NCBI GenBank assembly: GCA_035538735.1
Contig: DATLJU010000186.1
Coordinates: forward strand, 1-18,303
Source of the DNA: Anaeromyxobacter_A sp035538735
Lineage (GTDB): Bacteria > Myxococcota > Myxococcia > Myxococcales > Anaeromyxobacteraceae
Length of the DNA stretch: 18,303 nucleotides
Direction of reading: 5' to 3'
This document shows positions 14,866 to 18,303 of this stretch, one piece after another. The notes beneath the pieces are model-generated. The model was not told the origin of the DNA. It did not search any database and saw only the letters and a list, made by a program, of their open reading frames with translations. How positions within the stretch are numbered: position 1 is the first letter of the stretch; each line of letters begins with the position of its first letter. A program made the translations under genes and the position numbers.

Positions 14866-16181
14866 TGGCCTGGCGGCGCCTGTTCCTTGTCGTCCCTGGC
14901 CTGGCGCTCCTCGCGCTGGTGCTCGCCAGCCTGCGCCCCCAGGAGAGCGACGACCTCACCTGGGTCATCGCCGCGGTCCTCGCCCAGGGCGCCGTCTACT
15001 TCGTCGCCGTATTCTGGGTCGTCTCCCGGCGCCCTTCTCCGCTGGGATTGATCCTGATCTTCGCCGCGCTGCTGCGCCTGCCGCTGCTCTTCTCGGAGCC
15101 CTATCTCTCGGATGACGTGTATCGGTACGTGTGGGACGGCAGGGTTCAGGCGGCCGGGATCAATCCTTATCGCCACGTCCCCGATGCCCCCGAGCTCGAG
15201 GGGCTGCGCGACGAGGACATCTATCCCAACATCAATCGCAGCGACTATGCGGTGACCATCTATCCGCCGGCTGCGCAGCTCTTTTTTTTCCTGACGACCC
15301 GCGTCTCCGAGTCGGTCACCTGGATGAAGGCATCGCTGCTGGCCTGGGAAGGGCTGGCGATCGCGCTCCTTCTGCTGCTCTTGCGCCGGGCGGGCCGGCC
15401 GGACTCCCTCGTCCTGCTCTACGCGTGGCACCCTCTTCCGCTTTGGGAGTTCGCGGGCAACGGACACCTCGACGCCGCGGCCATCGCCTGCATCCTGGCG
15501 GCGCTCCTCGCTCGAGAGCGAGGCAGGCGCGCCCTGGCCGGAGTGGCGCTCGGGATCGCCACGTTGTTCAAGCTCTATCCCTTGGCGCTCCTTCCGGCGC
15601 TCTGGCGGCCGGGCGACCGGCGGATGCCGGCGGCGCTCGCAGCGACGATCTCGGTAGCGTATCTGCCGTACCTCGGCGTGGGACTCGGCGCGCTTGGCTT
15701 TCTGCCCGAGTACGCTCGAGAGGAAGGCGTGCTGGGCGGCTCGCGCTACTACCTCCTCCACGTCACAGAGAGGCTCGGCGCCCACCTGGGCCCGGCCGTC
15801 TACCTCGTCCCGGTCGGTCTCTCCCTGGTAGCGCTCTCAGCCTGGATCTGCTGGAGGCGGCGACCGCGCGACGACTTCGCCGGCGGCGCCCTGCTGCTCG
15901 CGTCGGCCGCCGTGGTGGCCTTCTCGCCGCCTCACACGTGGTACTTCGCCTGGCTCTTGCCGCTCGGGGCGCTGGCGACGAGCACGCCGATCCTGCTCCT
16001 CGGAGTGCTGGCGTTCCTGCTTTATCTCGAGGGCTGGTCCAGGCTCTGGATGGAGGCCTTGATCTACGTGCCCTTCTTGTTATTTGCGCTCTCGAGGACC
16101 CGAATCGCGAGGCCCTGGAGACTCCTCTTTCGCAGGTCGAGGGAGGGACCCGATGGCGAACGTCCACACCCCGCGGCCTGA
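14862..16181 (+). CDS. GT-C/GT87-like polytopic membrane glycosyltransferase
   Basis: A 439-aa inner-membrane protein with about 11-12 hydrophobic helices, matching DUF2029/GT87-type and related mannosyltransferases that take a sugar from a polyprenyl phosphate. After the third helix comes the catalytic loop YLSDDVYRYVWDGRVQAAGI followed by N-P-Y (the Asp-Asp pair is the likely GT-C acidic motif). The region IYPPAAQLFFFL follows, then WHPLPLWEFAGNGHLDAAAI and GIATLFKLYPLALLPAL, which are also typical. A T8 tract at 15282-15289 encodes three Phe in this region and is unusual at this GC content. The ATG at 14862 overlaps the previous stop; the 3' end overlaps the next gene by 29 bp. The sugar and acceptor are unknown. 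The GT2 enzyme downstream could supply the lipid-linked sugar. Confidence 0.85.
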   Translation: MMAWRRLFLVVPGLALLALVLASLRPQESDDLTWVIAAVLAQGAVYFVAVFWVVSRRPSPLGLILIFAALLRLPLLFSEPYLSDDVYRYVWDGRVQAAGINPYRHVPDAPELEGLRDEDIYPNINRSDYAVTIYPPAAQLFFFLTTRVSESVTWMKASLLAWEGLAIALLLLLLRRAGRPDSLVLLYAWHPLPLWEFAGNGHLDAAAIACILAALLARERGRRALAGVALGIATLFKLYPLALLPALWRPGDRRMPAALAATISVAYLPYLGVGLGALGFLPEYAREEGVLGGSRYYLLHVTERLGAHLGPAVYLVPVGLSLVALSAWICWRRRPRDDFAGGALLLASAAVVAFSPPHTWYFAWLLPLGALATSTPILLLGVLAFLLYLEGWSRLWMEALIYVPFLLFALSRTRIARPWRLLFRRSREGPDGERPHPAA

Positions 16182-17211
16182 TCCGAGCCGCTACTTCGAG
16201 GCCGCCGGCGACGCGCTGAAGGTCGTCGTCGACCGGCCGCCCGTGTGCGTCTACCTGGAGGTCACCAATCGCTGCAACCTGCTCTGCACCACCTGCCCGC
16301 GCACCTTCGAGGACCTCGAGCCCGCGACGGACATGAGCTGGGAGCTCTTCACCCACATCGTCGATCAGGTGCCCGACCTCTCCCGTGCGGTGCTGCACGG
16401 CGTGGGAGAGCCGATGATGGTGCGCGAGCTGCCGCGGATGGTGCGTCACCTGAAGCAACGCGGCGTGCACGTGCTCTTCAACACCAACGGCACGCTGCTC
16501 GACGACAGGAGAGGCCGCGAGCTGATCGACGCGGGCCTCGACGAGCTGCGGGTCTCCCTCGACGCCGCCGAGCCGCGCGCCTTCGAGCTGGTACGCGGAG
16601 TCGACGCCTTCGAGCGCGTCGTCGCCCATGTCAAGGCCTTCACGGCGCTGCAGCGTGCGCTGCACGCCGAGCAGCCCCGCGTCTCGCTCTGGCTGACGGG
16701 GCTCAAGGAGACGCTCGCCCAGCTCCCTCGCTTCGTGGAGCTCGCCCACCAGCTCGGCGTCGGCGAGGTGTACCTGCAGCGCCTGGTCTACTTCCCGGAT
16801 GGCCAGGGCCTGGCGCGCCCCGAGTCGGCCCTCTTCGAGAACCTCGACGCAGGGGAACAGGAGACGCTGCAGCGGGCCGAGGAGCTGGCGCGCGCTCTCG
16901 GGATTCGATTCAGCGCCTCCGGCGCGGTCGAGCCCGAGATCAGCGTCAAGAGGGCCACCGGCGACCAGCCCTGGTCGCTCTGCCGGCGCCCCTGGACGCT
17001 CATGTATTTCACGGCCACCGGGCGCGCGCTGCCCTGCTGCATCGCTCCGTTCTCGCTGCGGGGCTATGCGAGCTTCACCCTCGGCGATGCGACCCAGGAG
17101 ACGCTGCGCGAGATCTGGAACGGGCCCCGCTACCAGGAGTTCCGCCGCTCCCTGGCCAGCGACCGGCCGCCCGACGTCTGCTCGCGCTGCGGACTGCGCT
17201 GGAGCCTATGA
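16153..17211 (+). CDS. Radical SAM/SPASM protein
   Basis: A 352-aa iron-sulfur enzyme. The radical SAM cluster motif is C41-NLL-C45-TT-C48. It is followed by the SAM-contacting GVGEPMM (a GGEP equivalent), FNTNGT and LDELRVSLDA. The C-terminal part is a SPASM-like region with C277, the pair C295-C296, and C343/C346 (CSRC near the end), suggesting one auxiliary Fe-S cluster. No RiPP precursor peptide was found beside it, and it sits between glycosyltransferase genes, so it could modify a sugar, lipid or nucleotide rather than a peptide; this is inference. The ATG at 16153 has GGGAGGG (16141-16147) five bases upstream, inside the end of the membrane GT gene. A 154-bp structured gap separates it from the GT2 gene. 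Confidence 0.9.
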   Translation: MANVHTPRPDPSRYFEAAGDALKVVVDRPPVCVYLEVTNRCNLLCTTCPRTFEDLEPATDMSWELFTHIVDQVPDLSRAVLHGVGEPMMVRELPRMVRHLKQRGVHVLFNTNGTLLDDRRGRELIDAGLDELRVSLDAAEPRAFELVRGVDAFERVVAHVKAFTALQRALHAEQPRVSLWLTGLKETLAQLPRFVELAHQLGVGEVYLQRLVYFPDGQGLARPESALFENLDAGEQETLQRAEELARALGIRFSASGAVEPEISVKRATGDQPWSLCRRPWTLMYFTATGRALPCCIAPFSLRGYASFTLGDATQETLREIWNGPRYQEFRRSLASDRPPDVCSRCGLRWSL

Positions 17212-17250
17212 TTGCGCATGCCAATTGAGATGACGCTCGCGATGGGGGGT

Positions 17251-17275
17251 GCGGGGGGAGAGTTTCTCCCCCCGC
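17251..17275 (+). repeat. Perfect 11-bp inverted repeat, possible terminator
   Basis: GCGGGGGGAGA (17251-17261) and TCTCCCCCCGC (17265-17275) are perfect complements separated by GTT. It lies 40 bp after the radical SAM stop codon. No run of T follows, so it is not a textbook terminator, but such hairpins often stop transcription or protect 3' ends in high-GC bacteria. Confidence 0.55.
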
Positions 17276-17279
17276 TAGA

Positions 17280-17295
17280 GGCGCCGCAAGGCGCC
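17280..17295 (+). repeat. GGCGCC hairpin with GCAA loop
   Basis: GGCGCC (17280-17285) and its complement GGCGCC (17290-17295) enclose GCAA, a GNRA-type tetraloop that is especially stable in RNA. It lies five bases after the previous inverted repeat, so both would form in the same transcript. Confidence 0.5.
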
Positions 17296-17304
17296 GGATC
17301 TCAG

Positions 17305-17359
17305 CTCACAGCGGCGGCGGTGACGCTGAGGAATCACATGAACCGGCCGCCGCTGTGAG
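17305..17359 (+). repeat. Inverted repeat with 14-bp arms before the GT2 gene
   Basis: CTCACAGCGGCGGC (17305-17318) pairs perfectly with GCCGCCGCTGTGAG (17346-17359) across a 27-nt loop. The 3' arm ends six bases before the GT2 start codon, so the stem would cover the GT2 ribosome-binding region. The loop contains the Shine-Dalgarno and ATG of a possible six-codon minicistron. Confidence 0.55.
17338..17358 (+). promoter_or_regulatory. Possible leader minicistron (MNRPPL) before GT2
   Basis: An ATG at 17338 with a strong GAGGA Shine-Dalgarno (17328-17332, five bases upstream) opens a six-codon frame, M-N-R-P-P-L-stop, whose TGA at 17356 lies seven bases before the GT2 GTG. The good ribosome site is out of frame with GT2, and GT2 itself has almost none. 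Ribosomes ending here could unfold the 14-bp stem and restart on GT2. This is inferred and could be chance. Confidence 0.3.
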
Positions 17360-17365
17360 ACGCTC

Positions 17366-18058
17366 GTGCGCGCCTCGGCCGTGATCCCCGCGCTGAACGA
17401 GGAGGAGTCCATCGGCGCGGTCATCCGATCGATCCCCGCGCAGCTCGTCTCCGAGATCCTCGTCGTCGACAACGGCTCCACCGACCAGACGGCCGCGCGT
17501 GCGGTGGAGGCCGGAGCCCGCGTCGTCCGCGAGCCACTGCGCGGTTACGGCCGAGCCTGCAAGGCAGGCGTGAAGGCCGTCTCGCCGCTCGCGGAGGTGG
17601 TGGTCTTCCTCGACGGGGACGGCTCCGACTGTCCCGAAGCGATGGGCCGGCTGCTCGCGCCGATCGCCTCGGGCACGCACGACTTCGTCATCGGCTCGCG
17701 CGTCCGCGGCGAACGTGAGCCGGGCAGCATGAACGTCGCGCAGCTCTTCGCTGGAAGGATGGCCGGCGTTTGCCTTCGGCTCCTGTACGGCGTGCGCTAC
17801 ACGGACATGTGCCCCTTCCGCGCCATCCGGCGGGACGCCCTCGACGGTCTGGAGATGCGCGACGAGACCTACGGCTGGAACCTCGAGATGCAGATGAAGG
17901 CCGCACGCCGTGGGCTCCGCATCCTCGAGCTGGCGGTCCCGCACCGACGCCGGCGCGGCGGCCAGTCGAAGGTCTCGGGGCACCTCCTCGGCACGGCCCG
18001 GGCTGGCTTCCGCATCCTGTGGACGCTCGGGCGGGTGGCGCTCGAGCGCCGCTCCTGA
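17366..18058 (+). CDS. GT2 family glycosyltransferase (DPM1-like)
   Basis: A 230-aa GT-A fold enzyme of family 2, close to dolichyl/polyprenyl-phosphate sugar transferases. The N-terminus carries VIPALNEEESIG and VDNGSTDQT for nucleotide-sugar binding. The metal-binding DxD is D83-G-D85 in FLDGDGSD. Later motifs are DFVIGSRVRGEREPGSMN and RRGGQSKVSGHLLGT, the acceptor-side pattern of DPM1/WcaA-like enzymes. No C-terminal membrane helices are present, so it probably acts at the cytosolic face of the membrane. It could make the lipid-linked sugar used by the GT-C protein upstream. The GTG at 17366 is the only workable start, since an in-frame stop lies at 17339, but it lacks a good Shine-Dalgarno. 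The upstream leader has three inverted repeats. Confidence 0.88.
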   Translation: MRASAVIPALNEEESIGAVIRSIPAQLVSEILVVDNGSTDQTAARAVEAGARVVREPLRGYGRACKAGVKAVSPLAEVVVFLDGDGSDCPEAMGRLLAPIASGTHDFVIGSRVRGEREPGSMNVAQLFAGRMAGVCLRLLYGVRYTDMCPFRAIRRDALDGLEMRDETYGWNLEMQMKAARRGLRILELAVPHRRRRGGQSKVSGHLLGTARAGFRILWTLGRVALERRS

Positions 18059-18071
18059 AGACCTCGCGACC

Positions 18072-18302
18072 TCAGCGGGCGATCACGATCGTCGTGCACG
18101 CGCTGTCGGTCTTGGGCAGGTCGCGACCCCTCGCCATCCGTACCTCGAGCCGCCGCGGCTCCCCACGAACGATCGGGCAGTACGGGTCGGGCTCGCCGAG
18201 CCTGCGCTGGAGCTGGCGGCGCCACGCGCAGCCGCCGCCACAGGTCTCCCGGAAGCTGCAGGCCTCGCAGGCGGCGGGGAGGCCACGCGCCTCCCGGAAC
18301 GG
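18072..18302 (-). CDS. Radical SAM SPASM-domain protein, C-terminal fragment (5' end outside window)
   Basis: Only the last 76 residues are in the window; the frame is open to the right edge. The sequence LPAACEACSFRETCGGGCAW has the SPASM/twitch auxiliary-cluster spacing C-x2-C-x5-C-x3-C, followed by RRLGEPDPYCP with the next cysteine. This is typical of radical SAM maturases such as PqqE/MftC/NirJ-AhbD relatives, where GGC or GGGC precedes a basic stretch and PYC. The protein ends in a short tail with one more cysteine (KTDSACTTIVIAR). The N-terminal CxxxCxxC domain is expected beyond 18303. It is convergent with the GT2 gene, with 13 bp between the stops, so it is not in the same operon. 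The subfamily cannot be fixed from this fragment. Confidence 0.82.
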   Translation of the reverse strand, partial: PFREARGLPAACEACSFRETCGGGCAWRRQLQRRLGEPDPYCPIVRGEPRRLEVRMARGRDLPKTDSACTTIVIAR

Positions 18303-18303
18303 T

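Noticed and set aside
1..18303. tRNA, rRNA, CRISPR array, IS element or prophage
   Set aside because: No tRNA-like cloverleaf, regularly spaced repeats, transposase or integrase motifs were seen on either strand.

Overview
The window is about 70% GC, densely coded and has the third-position GC bias of a Myxococcota-like or related deltaproteobacterial chromosome. The frequent sigma-54 activators, FadL-type porins and SPASM radical SAM genes of that group fit, but the taxonomic guess is inference only. No tRNA, rRNA, CRISPR, transposase or integrase is seen, so this reads as ordinary chromosome carrying several separate gene modules.

Positions 1-4326 (+) hold a tight branched-chain amino acid type (HAAT/Liv) ABC transporter operon: the C-terminal part of the binding protein LivK, permeases LivH and LivM, and ATPases LivG and LivF, with coupled or overlapping ends. 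A weak terminator-like hairpin follows livF. Positions 4495-5925 (+) encode a lipoprotein of the arylsulfotransferase (ASST) beta-propeller family, which ends 3 bp from the convergent operon that follows.

Positions 5929-9039 (-) are a three-gene operon transcribed in the order osmC-like, FMO-like flavoprotein, PHBH-fold FAD oxidoreductase. A GAF-PAS-AAA+-Fis sigma-54 activator (9243-11168, +) is divergent from it. The roughly 200-bp divergent region holds a near-consensus -24/-12 promoter pointing at osmC. It also holds three tandem GACGAG-N2-CTCGTC palindromes about 100-140 bp upstream of the predicted start site, the expected place for activator binding sites. This complete regulator, enhancer, promoter and redox-operon unit is the most interesting system here. 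A FadL/TodX-type outer-membrane protein gene (11254-12582) lies just behind the regulator and might bring in a hydrophobic substrate or inducer.

Positions 12687-13884 (-) hold three small genes: an 81-aa coiled-coil protein, a 129-aa very basic protein (both unrecognised) and a DUF302 protein. Positions 14101-18058 (+) form a glycan-like cluster: a TIGR04282/DUF2064 nucleotidyltransferase-fold transferase, a GT-C membrane glycosyltransferase containing a T8 tract, a radical SAM/SPASM protein and a GT2 glycosyltransferase. Before the GT2 gene lies a 150-bp leader with three strong inverted repeats and a possible six-codon minicistron. The window ends in the C-terminus of a second SPASM-type radical SAM protein on the minus strand (18072-18302), convergent with the GT2 gene.
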